Origin: Cristatella mucedo
Taxonomy: Eukaryota; Bryozoa; Phylactolaemata; Cristatellidae
DNA: 64,000 bases
Reading direction: 5' to 3'
Assembly (NCBI GenBank): GCA_009760855.2
Contig: WPIO01000019.1
Location: forward strand, 2,975,501-3,039,500
Both the position numbers and the translations under genes were made by a program. Shown piece by piece: positions 36,591-48,999 of the stretch. Under the pieces are notes generated by a model. It searched no databases. It saw only the letters and a list, made by a program, of their open reading frames with translations, and was not told the DNA's origin. The number at the start of each line of letters is the position of its first letter. The stretch's first letter is position 1.

Positions 36591-37960
36591 AAAAATGCTT
36601 GGCGATGCTGCTGTTGTGATTCCCTCACCCAATAAAAGACATGGGATTGCGCTTTCGTGTTCTCAAGCTATAGCCTCCAAAGGCCCAGCAAAAAATGGCA
36701 GCCCAAATCTCTTGAGCTGCAATAACGCTGTCATTTTCCCAAACTATTTTGTACAGCTGCGGTCTTGATTTAAAATAAAAGAGAACCATCTGCCTAATTT
36801 ACAAACCAAATTTCAGCCGATTGGGCAGCGAGTTCATATGCTATGGCTTCCAATGGGCCGGCTTAAACGGTAGACCTAAATAGTTCTACTGGGATGAGCG
36901 GCAATTTCGACAGCTTTGAGAAAATTCTGTTTTCATTTTGAATGATAAAGAATAGCGGTCCGGGTTTACCAACACAGTTTAAAGCAATTTCACTTTCGCG
37001 TTCTTAGGCTATGGCTTTAAATGGCTCGTTCCGGCCAACCTGCCCACGTTATTAAATAAAAAAATGTATTATTCATTTGTATAGCGCCCTAAGAGAACCT
37101 AATCTATATTCAGGCACTTTACATATACCACGGGGCTCGAACCCACAACTTCAGCACATACCGGTCGGGGCGAGCTCTTTAACCGTTGGACCGAACCATT
37201 ATTGAACTGCGATGCAGCTACTATATCAACAATAGGCTTCGCGAAGCTGCAACTTGATTTGTCATTATAAAAAAAAACAGTGTTTTGGGTTTACCACCAA
37301 ACTTCATTGCATAGCGCATGGGCGTCCTCATACTATGACCTCCGATGGCCCCGAGCCAGCCAGCATCCCTACGTAATCGAACTGCGATGCAGCTTCCATT
37401 TCCACCATAGGCCTTGCGCTGCAACTGTGATTTTAATGCCGGCCCGTTCTGCATTTTAAAATTACGTTACAGCAGCTATTTTTACAACAGGCATTGCTAA
37501 AGTTTGCTTTAAATTCCAAATTAAATATGACAGCGCCCCTGGTTTACTCACAAAGTTTCGCGAAATTGTACATGCCTATTGTCATGGTATGGCCTACAGT
37601 GACCCGCATCAACCAGCCTCCTTAGTTATTTCGCCTGCGATACAGCTTTGATTTTCATAATAGAGTTATGCAGTTAGTAATAGAGTTATGAGTTACTGCG
37701 GTCTTAATTGCACTTTTCGGAAAACAATGTTTCAGGATTCTTCTCTTAATTATCTGCTATTGCACAAGCGCCTCATCATGCCGTGACCTCACATGAACCT
37801 GCCCGCTCAAGATTTTAAACTGGGTTACAGTTGTTATTGCCTCAATAGACATCGTGCAACTTCGGTTGGAATGCTAAATTACAGAATATAGTGTTACCGC
37901 TTACCAACTAAAATTAACGTGATTTTCCATGCGTACTCTAATAGAAGTGCGTCTAACTAC
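36590..37960 (-). repeat. Second satellite-like repeat family, block 1
   Basis: Successive units share CGAACTGCGATGCAGCT, CAATAGGC or CATAGGC, TGCAACT..GATTT and GGTTTACCAACA-like elements. The unit is roughly 170-200 bp and strongly diverged. It is distinct from the 170-bp family. A type A SINE interrupts it at about 37060-37200. The reverse orientation is found at 46.7-47.5 kb. Confidence 0.65.
37060..37200 (-). mobile_element. tRNA-derived SINE, type A, minus strand
   Basis: Tail complement at about 37082-37125 (ATAGCGCCCTAAGAGAACCTAATC), B-box complement GGGGCTCGAACCC at about 37132-37144 and an A-box region near 37185. The order is that of the 7.0 kb copy in reverse. Confidence 0.8.
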
Positions 37961-38054
37961 CAAACCCATCCTTAGTTTTTGAACTGCAATACAGCTGCTA
38001 CTTCTATAGTATGAGTCACGTAACAATGGTTTCAAAATCACGTCATAGTGGTTA

Positions 38055-38640
38055 AACCTTCGACGGTAAAAGAACTCCTGTCACGTGACTCAATCACTCA
38101 CCATTATTAGCCGTCAAGGATGACGTTCCGCATCGTGATCTGCTGGATACATCAAACTCGCGAAGCCTTAGCTTTGGAGCGCTGTGCCTGTAAGTTATTG
38201 GAGGAACATCTAGTTGTTTGCTACATAACACGTAAAGTGCTCGACCCTCTCTTCGAAAATTTGGCCAGTCTCAGCCACTAGCAGTCCCGACTTCTCAAAT
38301 ATTAGTTTGAGTACCTGTTGCCTATTCTTAGCTGGCATCCCCACTTTATCAACGAAAAATACCTACGCTATTCTTTTTGATACTTAATGCGCAATATATT
38401 TGACTTGCCCAATAAAAGTGTTGGGAAATGAAATAACAAAGAGCTACTTCGTCGTCGGAGCCCGTAACCAAGGCACTCGCGTCGCAGCTGTGGGAAACTG
38501 CAACCAAAAGCCTTGAGAATAACTTCGCTTCGAAAACGTCATTTGCTTTAAGCCGCCATGCAGACGACGTGAATCACTGAGATACGATGATTTCCGCTTT
38601 CAGTGGTCAAGCTGAGCTGCTTGTGCGTCGTTGTTGTAAC
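38055..38640 (+). repeat. Direct repeat, copy 1 (partner at 46.25 kb)
   Basis: Shares about 0.3 kb of close similarity with 46254-46566, from GTCACGTGACT through CCACTAGCAGTCCCGACTTC, and a further short block (GATGATTTCCGCTTTC) after a segment of about 200 bp that is absent from the partner. Neither copy has a recognised ORF. Confidence 0.8.
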
Positions 38641-38659
38641 AAAGGCATCCATCATAATT

Positions 38660-40250
38660 ATAATAATAATAATAATGCACTTGATAAAGTGCCTTCAGAG
38701 AACTAAATCTCTTTCTAGACGCTTTACATTTGCTGCAAAGGGAAATGCAATTGAATATTGAGTAAAATCATGCTTGATAAACAAACAAAATTAATAAGAT
38801 GGTTAGGGGTGACATGCACAGGGTCAGCATGCAAATGTGGTTAGTGGCAGCATGCACAGTGTCAGCACGCATAAGCACATCAAGGAAGAATCACAGGGAC
38901 CCACTAAATGCTGTCCTAAATAGGTGTGTTTTCAAGCTCCTTTTAAATGTGGTCAGGTCACGGGATGTTCTGCCGCAGGTCGGGAGGGAGTTCCAGGCTT
39001 TGGGAGCATACGAACTAAATGCACGGTCTCCAAAGGCTTTGAGGTTTGTACGAGGTATTGGTAGACTGTTGGATTCCAAAAAGCGGGTGGTACGATGCTT
39101 GGCCTGATGGGGGAGATATATATCGGAGAGATAGGCTGGAGCCATAGAATGAAGGGACCTACAAGTGAGCGACAAAACCTTGAAGTCAATCCGTTGCTTG
39201 ACTGGTAGCCAGTGCAGGTCGGCGAGAAGTGGAGTCATGTGGCAACTTCGACGCTCACGACAGACTAGCCTAGCTGTAGAGTTTTTCCCCAGCTGCAATC
39301 GCCTGATCGCACATGCTGGTAGGCCAGTAAGCAATCAGTTGCAGAAGTCGAGACGGGATGTCACGAATGCATGGACCAACTTGGACGAGGTATCCTTATC
39401 TAAACAAGCCCGAATTTTAGCAATGATATGAAGCTGAAAATAGGCAGATTTGACTGTGGAGTTGACATGGTCGTCTAACGAGAGGTCGCTTTGGAATATG
39501 ACACCTAGATTTCAAGATGATTCGACAGGAGATATGCTGGCAGAGCCAATTTTAAGGGTCAGCCTTTCCAATCTGTGAATCACATTGGGTTTGCCCATAA
39601 CTAGTAAGTTAGTTTTATCATCGTTAAGTTGTAGAAAACTTGCTGCCATCCATGTGAGGATGTCATCAATGCATGCAGCAAGTGAGTTGAGAGAATTTGA
39701 GGCGCTCGAGGGCTGGGAGAGATCAAAGCAAAGGTACAACCGAGTGTCATCCGCATAGAAGTGAAAGCCTAGATTGTGCTTGGCAATTACCTCAGCAAGA
39801 GGGAGAGTATAAACCATGAAAAGAACCAGACCTAGCACGGAGCCCTGAGGTACTCCATATTTCAGAGGTACTTCAGATGATCTTTGTCCATTCACGTCAA
39901 TACTCTGGAGTCTGCCACTGAGATAGGACCTGAACCACTGCAGAGCAGTGCCAGTGATGCCCCGGCGAGATGAGAGGCGCTCTAGAAGAACTTTGTGATC
40001 GATGGTATCAAAAGCTGCCGAAAGATCGAGCAAAAAAGCAGAGACGCTCTACCTATGTCTGCATTCCTAAGTAGGTCGTCGTATACCCTAAGCAATGCTG
40101 ACTCTGTGGAGTGATTAGCTCTAAAGCCAGACTGGAACTTGCTAGCAACGTTATAGGTTTTATCAATACCGAGATGAACACGCGTGCGGTATGCCATTAG
40201 ATGTCGTTGGTTGGTTAGCTTTGGCACAAGTTTCTCTATGATTAGGAATC
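38660..40250 (-). mobile_element. CR1/L2-like LINE, 5'-truncated
   Basis: The minus strand carries RT from about 40130 (NVASKFQSGFRANHSTESAL), then DLSAAFDTIDH, GVPQGSVLG and ADDTRLYLC with both aspartates, to LFRTAFSGSL near 38895, then the 3' UTR and the ATT-type tail at 38655-38690. The RT is broken into frames 38891-39334, 39512-40033 and 39982-40227 by frameshifts, so it is inactive. Its 5' edge abuts the duplicated eEF1A upstream block. Confidence 0.9.
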
Positions 40251-40257
40251 AAAACCA

Positions 40258-42860
40258 GGCGGAGCGAAGGCCGATTTGACGCGGCGCGGTTGGCATTTGA
40301 ACCTCCCTCGATCGAGCCATGACATCCAAGCGATTGTTCCACAATCTGTAAGCCATCAATGCTAAGTGCTTCAGGACACTGGTGCATTACTGCTCAGTTA
40401 TTTGTGCCCTAGAAGTAGGCCATGCTGGCGGTACGCTTCAGCAGACTGATGCAAAGCTTTATTCTTTATTAATCGAGCTGCTGGCAAGGGGTCCGTAGCG
40501 ATGGTCACAATCACGTGCAGATAGTAACCAATAAGTAGTAAGGGAAGGGTTTTAGGTCTTGCTCAATTGGCCCGACTCCCAAGTCTTGGTTATTCTCCAT
40601 CTTGATGAACGTTCTAGTAGGTCCTGCCGCAAGCAGAGGATTCGGTGAGCTACTTTAGTGTGGCATGGTTAGCTAGATAAGCAATGTCTGGAAATATTGT
40701 ATCTGGAAATATTGTATTAGCCTTACAACATGTTTTGTAGCTTCTTGCCTGAACAAAATGTGTCGATCTTGAGCTGAGACGTTTGGTTGTACAGCTCTGG
40801 AGCTGCTCTACTTGGGCGCTGCTGCTACTGCTGCTGTTGGTACCTTCATAGCTTTGCTCAGTGCTCATGCGAGCTTTGACCTTTTTGTCAAGTGCAAAGT
40901 GCAGCACCATGGCTCCGGTCAAGACTCACGTCAACATCGTCGTTATCGGACACGTGGACTCCGGAAAGTCTACGACCGCCGGGCACATGATATGCAAATG
41001 TGGTGGTATTGACAAGCGACATATTGAGAAGTTCGAGAAAGAAGCTCAGGAGATAAAGTCGCCATTAGTGAGGCTTTGCTGCTAGCCTTACTTATGGTGC
41101 CGGCTTTTCAAGAGAGTTTATATGACTTAATTTACTTGCAGATGGGCTAGAGCTCGTTAAAGTACGCATGGGTGTTTGACAAGCTCATGGCCGAGCGTGA
41201 GCGCGATATTATCATTGACATATGCTTGTGGAAGTTCGAGAGCACTAAATTTGTGAGTACAATCATTGAAGCTCCCGGTCACTGAGATTTCATCAAGAAC
41301 ATGATCACCGGAACATCGCAAGCTGACTGTGCAGTGCTTATTGTATCGGCCGGCATCGGTGAAGTTGAGGCCGGTACCGCAACAAAAGGACAGACTCGTG
41401 AGCATGCACTGCTCGCATTCACGCTGGGAGTTAAGCAGTTGATTATTGGTGTGAACAAGATTGACAGCACCGAGCCACCGTACAGCTCGGTTAGTCCTGC
41501 CATTGCATGTTTTTGCTGCTTTTATCAACTTTTGACAATAACTCAGTATTTACTGTGGTGTCTGTGCATAGGCTCGTCATAAGGAGATCAAATTGAATGT
41601 GTCCGAATACAATAGGACGATTGGATGTGATCCCGAAGCTGTACCATTTCTTCCTGTTTCGGGATGGCTTGGCGATAACATGATCGAGCCGTCGGACAAT
41701 CTTCCGTGGTACAAGGGATGGAAAATTCTTCGCGGCAAAGAAAAACCAGTGTTTACTGGAAAACCCTTTCTCGAGGCCCTCGATGCAATCGAGCCTCCAG
41801 TAAGGCCTACCAGTTTGGCTCTCCAACTGCCTCTGCATGATGTCTACAAGATCGGGGGTATTGGCACTGTGCTCGTAGGCAGAGTCGAAACTGGTGTCCT
41901 GAAGGCTGGCATGGTCGTTACATTTGCTCCTTGCGACCTGTCAGATGAGGTATGTACAGTGTTTTTTTGGATTTGCTCATCTATCAATGAATTGCACCAT
42001 TAATTTTGTATTCTTCTGGGCCGCGTAGACTGTTTATATTAAGTATTTTGCGGAAGTTCAGTGTGTCTAGATTTTTATTTAGGTCAAATCAGTAGAGATG
42101 CATCACGAGTCACTACATGAGGCTTTTCCGGGTGACAACGTTGGCTTCAACGCAAAAAAGTCTCCATCAAGGACCTAAGAAGAGGATTCGTTGTGGTGAC
42201 TCTAAAAACAATCCTCCTCGCGAGACCGATACTTGCTGTGCTCAGGTAACTGTGCTTTTTATGTTAACGGTAATTTTTAAGCCGATTATCACAACGTCAC
42301 AGCGCTCTGACTACCTGCTGAGAAACCATAACCAGTTCTAATATATAAGGCATATGTAAAGTCTATATCAATTAGTAAATCGAGCGCTTGATAATTCACC
42401 GCTAATTTGTATGTTAAAGATCGTTATTTTGAATCATCCCGGACAAATCAGCAACGGCTATGCACCCGTGATAGATTGCCATACTGCTCAAGTTGCTTGC
42501 AAGTTCGTCGAGATTTTACAGAAGACCGACCGTCAAACTGGCGAGTGCACCTAAGAGCTGCCCAACTTTGTCAAGTCGGGAGATTCAGCCATGGTCACAA
42601 TGAAGCCTCAGAAGCCTATGTGTATAGAACCATTTTCCCTATTCGCACCACTCGGTCGCCTTGCCGTGCGTGACTTGAAGCACACCGTTGCTGTCGGTGT
42701 CGTCAAGGAGGTAACCAAGAAAGATCCTCATGCAGCCAACGTCATCTAAGCTGCAGATAAGGCAGCTGCTGCTCATGCTAAGAAGTGACAGCTAGCTGTG
42801 TCAGTAACACGTGCCTTTGAAGTACAGCCAAGAGATGCTTTCATCTTCTATCTATTGCTC
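40258..42860 (+). repeat. Segmental duplication unit containing eEF1A, copy 1
   Basis: Similarity to 53280-55890 begins about 650 bases before the start codon, including CCAATAAGTAGTAAG, CTCCATCTTGA and the CT-rich leader CTTTGACCTTTTTGTC, and continues into the 3' UTR (GTAACACGTGCCTTTGA). The copies lie about 13 kb apart in direct orientation. Confidence 0.88.
40909..42788 (+). pseudogene. eEF1A pseudogene, intron-containing duplicate
   Basis: Begins with an intact start and the P-loop region (GHVDSGKS). It keeps all four intron positions of the copy at 53.9 kb. Lesions seen directly: the exon 1 donor has become AT at about 41050; an in-frame TAG at 41148-41150; a TGA at 41283-41285 that replaces the Arg in the switch motif DAPGHRD; a one-base loss in exon 4 near 42155; a TAA at 42552 and another near 42747. 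Exon 3 stays open. Because introns, promoter side and 3' UTR are shared with the other copy, it arose by DNA duplication and not by retrotransposition. Confidence 0.93.
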
Positions 42861-42889
42861 TTGGAGGCACAGATAACCCTCATTTCATG

Positions 42890-42975
42890 GACCATTTTGG
42901 CTGCTTAGGTCTAAGCGACGTAGGAAGTCATTCAGAAGGAAAGGCACGTGCCGCGTGTTACAGGTGCAAGCAGCC
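42890..42975 (+). repeat. Arm-related fragment downstream of the eEF1A pseudogene
   Basis: Resembles 56270-56355, the inner end of the right inverted arm (GGCTGCTTAGGTCTAAGCGACGT versus the arm's GGCTACTTAGGTCTAAGCATCAT, then GGAAGT.ATTCAG and AAAGGCAC). It shows that this element already lay 3' of the gene before or during the duplication. Confidence 0.75.
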
Positions 42976-42989
42976 TGTTAAGCTTAATG

Positions 42990-44020
42990 AGAATTAATTG
43001 ATGTGTACTAAGCCATGCTGTTTTATCACAATAATGCAAGACAATTTAAAGGTTACTTGTATTTAGTAATTGATTCTATATTCGGTCTCGCTGCATCTTA
43101 GAGCGTTTACTCTGGCATGGCGACTTGGACTCTGCTTGCTGGATGCTTTAACCAAAGAGAGGCTTCGCAGCGATCGCTTTCTGCCTGAGAAACAGCAACC
43201 AGAGGGATATTTAGTGGGTTTTCTTTATTTCTTACGTCACTTAGTAAACACGGGGCTATTTCTCGGTCTACGTTGAATGACTTGGTTTACGTCAAAGCCT
43301 GTTTGCATGCCTCTTATACATTGTTTGGTTTAATGACGAGGCGCTTTAGATGGAGTCGTATTTGATTGATTGGAACCAGTATTTTGAAATTAATCTTTTG
43401 GCCGCATCGCGGAGTGCAAGCTAATACGCTTATTATGCGGATGATTACGAATCCTGCATTCAGCTAAGTGTTTTACTTAAGTTAAAAATATTATGACACT
43501 CTACTTAGTCGAGAGCATGAAAAATTTGGAACGTGTGCAGTTTACACGAGTTTGGATCCACGATATAGGCTCTTGGCAAATCTCCGATATCGCTTTACAA
43601 ATATCTGATTGGTCCTTTGTACCATTGAAACTGCAGCCGGGTTAATTTCGTGAGATTGAGTAATTTGTATTAGTCGTGTGTGTCTTTTTTGTGCTTGTAG
43701 AAAAATTATGATGATTTTGATCCTGTGAGGTCATTCAGATAAGGGTGCCTTATATACATCTCTCTCTATTAATTGAATTGCGATAACAACCCAGAGATCA
43801 ATTTTTCGTTGGTTTAGAGTTTAAAAGACGTGCCATTTATTCGAGCATGCGATCTCAGTAAAACAGCAAAACGTTCTTGGCCAAGGCACTTTTACTTTGT
43901 AAGTACGATAGCATAGCTCGGATGCGCAGTCATGCTTGATGGCAATTTTTACTCCTATACTGTAAAATAATTCAATCTGTCTGCCTCTTCTCTGTCTTCG
44001 TGTAGCTCTCGATCAATGAG
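42990..44020. other. Region without recognised gene
   Basis: AT-rich, with short frames only. No repeat family of the window was recognised. Confidence 0.55.
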
Positions 44021-44039
44021 AAAGGGCATTCATTCCTTG

Positions 44040-44620
44040 CGTTCTATTGATAGAGTAGACACGGCAACGCACGGCAATCGACGGCAATTGCACAGGGGAA
44101 AAAGCCAATATTTAACGGTCCGTTACAAATAAACTGACGGTTCCTGAGAGAAGCTCCAACGTTTCCTGCGTATTGCACTACACTGCATTAAAAGTTTGGC
44201 CACATCCTTTTAAACAAACGACAAAGGGAAAGTTGACGGAAATGCACGGCAATCGACGGCAATGGCCCGACCGCTACAGAAAATTGTTTCAACTTTGCTG
44301 GAAATTGGCTGTTTGAATTTTTAATAGTCTTACCACAGAACGCTCACTGTGGGCGCACATACTGTCATTTTGCGCATTCAACCTTGGGCAATGCATGGCA
44401 ATCGACGGCAATTGTCCGAGACAAAACAGCAATTTATGATTGTCTGTTCCAATTACAAACAAAGCTGGTATAGGAAGATTTAATTCTTTTTCTTGCGTAA
44501 CAGTGTGTTATATCAAAAGTGCAACCACATCCTTTCAATAAATCTTGAACGTACATGCGACTGCAATGCGCGGTTATCGACGGGCAACGGCACAGGAAAA
44601 GACTGAAATCTATCCCCGTC
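44040..44620 (-). repeat. Approximately 170-bp tandem repeat, block 3
   Basis: About three monomers on the minus strand. The whole stretch, in its order of monomers, matches 59340-59900 closely (for example TAACGGTCCGTTACAAAT and CAAACGACAAAGGGAAAGT in both). Confidence 0.85.
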
Positions 44621-44624
44621 GTAA

Positions 44625-45040
44625 GTGTGAAAGGTCACTTCGGAACATGACAACTTGATTTCGTGCAGATTCAATAGGAGATATGCTGGTAGAGCAGATT
44701 TTGAGCTTCAGCCTTTCCAATTTCTGAATCGCGCTTGGTTTGCCGATAACTAGTAAGTTAGTTGCATCATCATATTCAATTTAAGAAAATGTGCTGCCAT
44801 TTACGTGCGGATGTCGTCAAGGGATCGAGGAATTTGAGAGAATCGACGACGCGCTCCAAGCAAGGCTTAGGAGGGATCAAAGCAAAGGTGCCAACAACGG
44901 AGTGTCATCCGCATATAAGTGAAAGCCTAGATCGTGTTTGGCTGTCAAATCGGCAAGAGGAAAACCTTGAAAAGAGCAGAATCAAGCACGGAGCCCTGAG
45001 GTACCCCATATTTCAAAGATTCCTCAGATGACCTCTCCAG
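44625..45040 (-). mobile_element. LINE RT fragment, strongly decayed
   Basis: Minus-strand remnant of the resident LINE RT, covering the segment from the catalytic region to the LLVMGKP block (ATAACTAGTAAGTTAG and GGAGCCCTGAGGTACC shared with 38.7-40.2 kb). Both ends are truncated. Confidence 0.8.
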
Positions 45041-45639
45041 GAATAATGATAGATATGATAACAATTATCCCCTGACGATAATTTTGTATTTCTATATTTC
45101 CTACAGCATTCAGTGTAAATAAACTTGATATTCATGTGTAATCAAAACTTTCGCCTGCTGCGGGAAAGTAGTACTGCATGAGTAATCTTCATGTGGAGAT
45201 TCGACACGGGCAGCCGCTTAGCATTGAATTATCCTGTTAAAGCACATTCACGCATAAATAATTGAACGCAGCTACGACTGCATGAAGATCTTGGTATTGT
45301 ATATTTCCAAATCATCACTAAACTTGAAATTGTAGGCTTCGTGCAGTTCTGAAAGATATCGTTCATGGTACCCTTCTGCATCGACAGCGCTTGTGCTGAA
45401 TTTAGCACAATTAGCCTTTCGCGTTAACTCATGTTTAATTAATGGTGTGTGATAAATTCAATTAACCGTTTGCACGGGGACCTTGAAATGCACAGATAAA
45501 TTTGGTATAATTGTTCCTTAAGAGAATGATCTTTGCTATCGTATTTTCGAGTCACTAAATCCTCGCAACAGCGCTGCGGTGCACCGTAGCAACAACAACT
45601 GACGGACGAGAGCATCGACGTCGAGCATGGAGTTACGCG

Positions 45640-45795
45640 TAGCGTGCAGTTCATTAGCCCAGTAATTAAGGTGATCCCCCTTACCAAGGTCAAGGTGAAC
45701 GTATTTGACGCGTGAGGTCATGGGCTTGATCTCCGTGGTAAGCGTAAAGCGCCGGGGTAAAGATTTAGGTTCTTTTAGGGCGCTTTACAAAGGAA
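45640..45795 (+). mobile_element. tRNA-derived SINE, type A-like, decayed
   Basis: CCTTACCAAGGTCAAGGTG and GAGGTCATGGGCTTGATCTCC resemble the A-B region of the type A head, followed by the LINE-like tail GTAAAGCGCCGGGGTAAAGATTTAGG and GGGCGCTTTAC. Confidence 0.6.
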
Positions 45796-45907
45796 TTACA
45801 TGAAATATATTGTATGTATGATATAATTTTCAGTGCCATATTTGTTCTGGTTCTGCGAGAGGGCTCCTTTTTTGGCCAGGTTTCCGACAGTCTCCGGGGA
45901 CTTGATG

Positions 45908-45992
45908 TAATAATAATAATAATAATAATAATAATACATTTGATATGACGCCCTCTGAGAACTCAATCTCTTTCTAGGCACTTTACATTACT
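45908..45992 (-). mobile_element. LINE 3' end with (AAT)n
   Basis: An AAT repeat precedes the complement of the LINE terminal signature (CGCCCTCTGAGAACTCAATCTCTTTCTAGGCACTTTACAT). Only the last 60 bases of the element are present. Confidence 0.85.
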
Positions 45993-46253
45993 TTTGAAAG
46001 ACCGTCCGTTTAACGCTGACACTGCGATATTGTTCCTCGGCTGACATCTTTCCTCCGCTGGCCACGAGCGTGAATGAACCTTGCCGTCACTCTCTGCTTT
46101 GCACTTTCGTCCAAAGAACGGTAAGAAATGGCTTAGACATGTGCGTATGCAACTGCGAAGTGGAAATCCTTCGACCAATCATTGTGAGCTGCAATTCGAG
46201 GAACTGACTGCTGATGTGCCGAACGAGAAGCCTTACACGGCCGTGCAGCGGTT

Positions 46254-46660
46254 GAACCTTCCACTGTGGAAGACCTTTAGTCACGTGACTTAAGCTCTAC
46301 GCGTTATTATCCGTCCAGGATGCCGTTGCGCATCGTGACCTGCGGGCTACATCAAACTCGAGAAGGCTTAGCTTTGGAGCGCTGTGGCATTCAGTTATTG
46401 AAGGAGCATCTTGTTGCTTGCTACACGACACGTAAAGTGCTCGAACCTCTCTTCTAAAATTAGGTCAGTCTCAGCCACTAGCAGTCCCGACTTCCCAAAT
46501 ATTAGTTCGAGTAATTGTAGCCTATCCTTAGCTGGCATCCCCACTATATCAATAAAAAACATCTACGGACATAAATAACCGATAAATATGGGATGATTTC
46601 CGCTTTCGGTGATCACGATGAGCTTCCCGTACGACGTTATTGTCACTGAAGCATCCCTAC
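46254..46660 (+). repeat. Direct repeat, copy 2 (partner at 38.05 kb)
   Basis: See the partner. Shared features include GTCACGTGACT, TTAGCTTTGGAGCGCTGTG, CACGTAAAGTGCTCGA and TAGCTGGCATCCCCACT. Confidence 0.8.
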
Positions 46661-46699
46661 CCACGTTTTGGGTTTTATCAACCCCTAAGATGAAATCTA

Positions 46700-47480
46700 A
46701 TGCGGGTATGCCATGAAATTTCTTTCGTAAATCTGGAACATTTTAATCATCACATGGAATCAAGAAGCAGTTGCACGAGGCCTATTGTGGAAATACAGCT
46801 GTATTCGTATATGTATTCGTATTTGTATATTATATTGTATACAGCTGTGTTCGCAATCGCAAGGCGGCCAGAGCCATTGGAGGCCATTGTGTGAGAACGC
46901 TGATTTGCATTTCACGAAATTTTCTGAGTCAATAGGAACACTATTTTATATCATGTGGAATCAAAATCGCAATTTCGCCATGCCTATGGTAGAAATTGCA
47001 GCTGCATCGCAGTCCGATTATGAAGCATGAGACATGCCCATGCGCTGTGCTATGAATTTTGGTTGATGAACCCGAAACATTGTTTTCTATTATGTGGCAT
47101 AAAAACCGCATCTGGGTAAAGCCTACATTGGAAGCTTTATCGCAGTTTAATTATGTAGGGAGGCTAACTGGCCGAGGCTGAGGTGATAGTACAAGAACAC
47201 CCAAGCGGTGTGTCGGAATATTTCGTTGGTAAGCCTGGAGCACTTTTGTCTATCACCTGGAATCGAAACCAGTTGCACAATGCCTATTAAAGAAACGGTT
47301 GTTGTATCGCCGTTTGAAATAGCGTTGCGGCCCGGGCCATCAAAGGCCATTGCATGAGAATGCGCATGCGAAATAGCACAAATGTTTTTGGAAACTCGGA
47401 ATACTGTTTACTATTAGGTGGAATGAAAATCGCAGTTGCCCAACGCTTATTATGGAAGTGGCACGAGAGAATACGGATTT
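46700..47480 (+). repeat. Second satellite-like repeat family, block 2
   Basis: About four diverged units in the opposite orientation to 36.6-37.96 kb, with repeated GCCTATTGTGGAAAT..CAGCTG, CATTGGAGGCCATTG and TATATCATGTGGAATCAAAATCGCA-like elements. Confidence 0.65.
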
Positions 47481-47499
47481 ATGGCCCGGAAATATTGCA

Positions 47500-48285
47500 G
47501 CATATCACAGCCAATTTGAGGTTAATTAGCAATGGATTGCAGTATTTTTGCGGGTAACTGCCGTCGATTGTCGTGCATTGCTTACGATTGTACCTTCGCG
47601 ATTGGTTGAAAGGATGAGGTTGAACTTTCAATACAGTATTCTGTAATAAGCAAGAACAGCTGAATCTTCTTCCAACAGGTGTGTGTCTAATTTTAATAGA
47701 GGATCACAGATTGTCGTTTTTATCCGGGCCATAGCCTTCGATTGCCATTAGTTTCCCGAGATTGAACGCGCACAATGGGTTGAAAGTGTGTGCGCTCATT
47801 TTCAATGTCGTGTAGAATGATAATCGAAGCTTCGAACCGCCAAGTTCTAGTCAATCTGAAACAGATTGCGACAGAAGCTGTGCTAGTGACAGTGACATCA
47901 ATTGCCATGCATTTCCTTCGATTGCACGTTCTCGATTATTTGAAAGAACATGGTTGCAATTTTCAAATAGTTTGCTGCAATTCGCAAGAGAAGTTAGGGT
48001 TTCTCCCAGCAGGTTTGTGCACATTTTTAACATACCGTCATAGATTGCCGAATTTTCCCTCGCGATTGCCGGAAATTTCCATAAATTGCGTGCGATTGGA
48101 CGCGAACAGTGGGTTTAAAGTATGTGCGGCACATTAAACGTCGTGTGGAATGATAATTGAAGCTTCGAACACTCAATTTCTAGTCGATCTTCAACAAATT
48201 ATTGTCAGAGCCGGACCGTTGCCGTTGATTGCCATGCATTGCCAGCCGAGCCTACACCCCAAGAAGCTACTACTGAACTATTTGG
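47500..48285 (+). repeat. Approximately 170-bp tandem repeat, block 4
   Basis: Five monomers. The CGATTGCCATGCATT-type element recurs at about 47565, 47735, 47903, 48062 and 48230, giving a spacing of about 157-173 bases. Confidence 0.85.
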
Positions 48286-48345
48286 CATCTGAAAACTACG
48301 TCGTCAACGTCATTCACTGTGCTAGGCTCTTAGTGGTGTTGCAGC

Positions 48346-48346
<1 letters not shown>

Positions 48347-48444
<98 letters not shown>

Positions 48445-48447
48445 GAC

Positions 48448-48478
<31 letters not shown>

Positions 48479-48511
48479 CAGAGAGAGACAGAGAGAGAGA
48501 CAGAGAGAGAC

Positions 48512-48560
<49 letters not shown>

Positions 48561-48695
48561 GACAGAGAGAGACAGAGAGAGACAGAGAGAGAGACAGAGA
48601 GAGACAGAGAGAGACAGAGAGAGACAGAGAGAGACAGAGAGAGACAGAGAGAGACAGAGAGAGACAGAGAGAGACAGAGAGAGACAGAGAGAGAG
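48347..48695. repeat. (AG)n grading into 10-bp GAGAGACAGA array
   Basis: Pure AG to about 48434, then AG interrupted by AC at regular places; from about 48550 the interruption occurs every 10 bases. One strand is entirely purine apart from these cytosines. Confidence 0.97.
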
Positions 48696-48999
48696 CACTT
48701 CAGTGGATTCTTCTGTCATTGGTATAGGTATCGAGGACCTCATAAAAAATCAGCTGGTAGAACATAATTTCAGGTCTAGTAGACCTACAGTGTCAATGAG
48801 ACCAGGATCTTCTACTACTTGTCGTACTTGGTAAGGACAAACATTGGCATGGCATAATGATAATGAAGATGCAGACTGCGAACTTCCCAACGAATGCTGT
48901 GGGAGAGTCTGGGGGCTTTCCATACCAGCTTAACGCGAAAAATGTCTTGAAGGCATGTGCGTGCTCACAATAAACGTCATGTGGCATGATAATTGAAGC

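Noticed and set aside
40909-42788. Retrocopy of eEF1A
   Set aside because: The intron positions are kept and flanks match the other copy, so it is a DNA-level duplicate.
48150-48767. 205-codon frame rich in Arg-Glu and its antisense Ser-Leu frame
   Set aside because: Produced by the AG-type array; the non-repetitive flanks belong to the satellite family.
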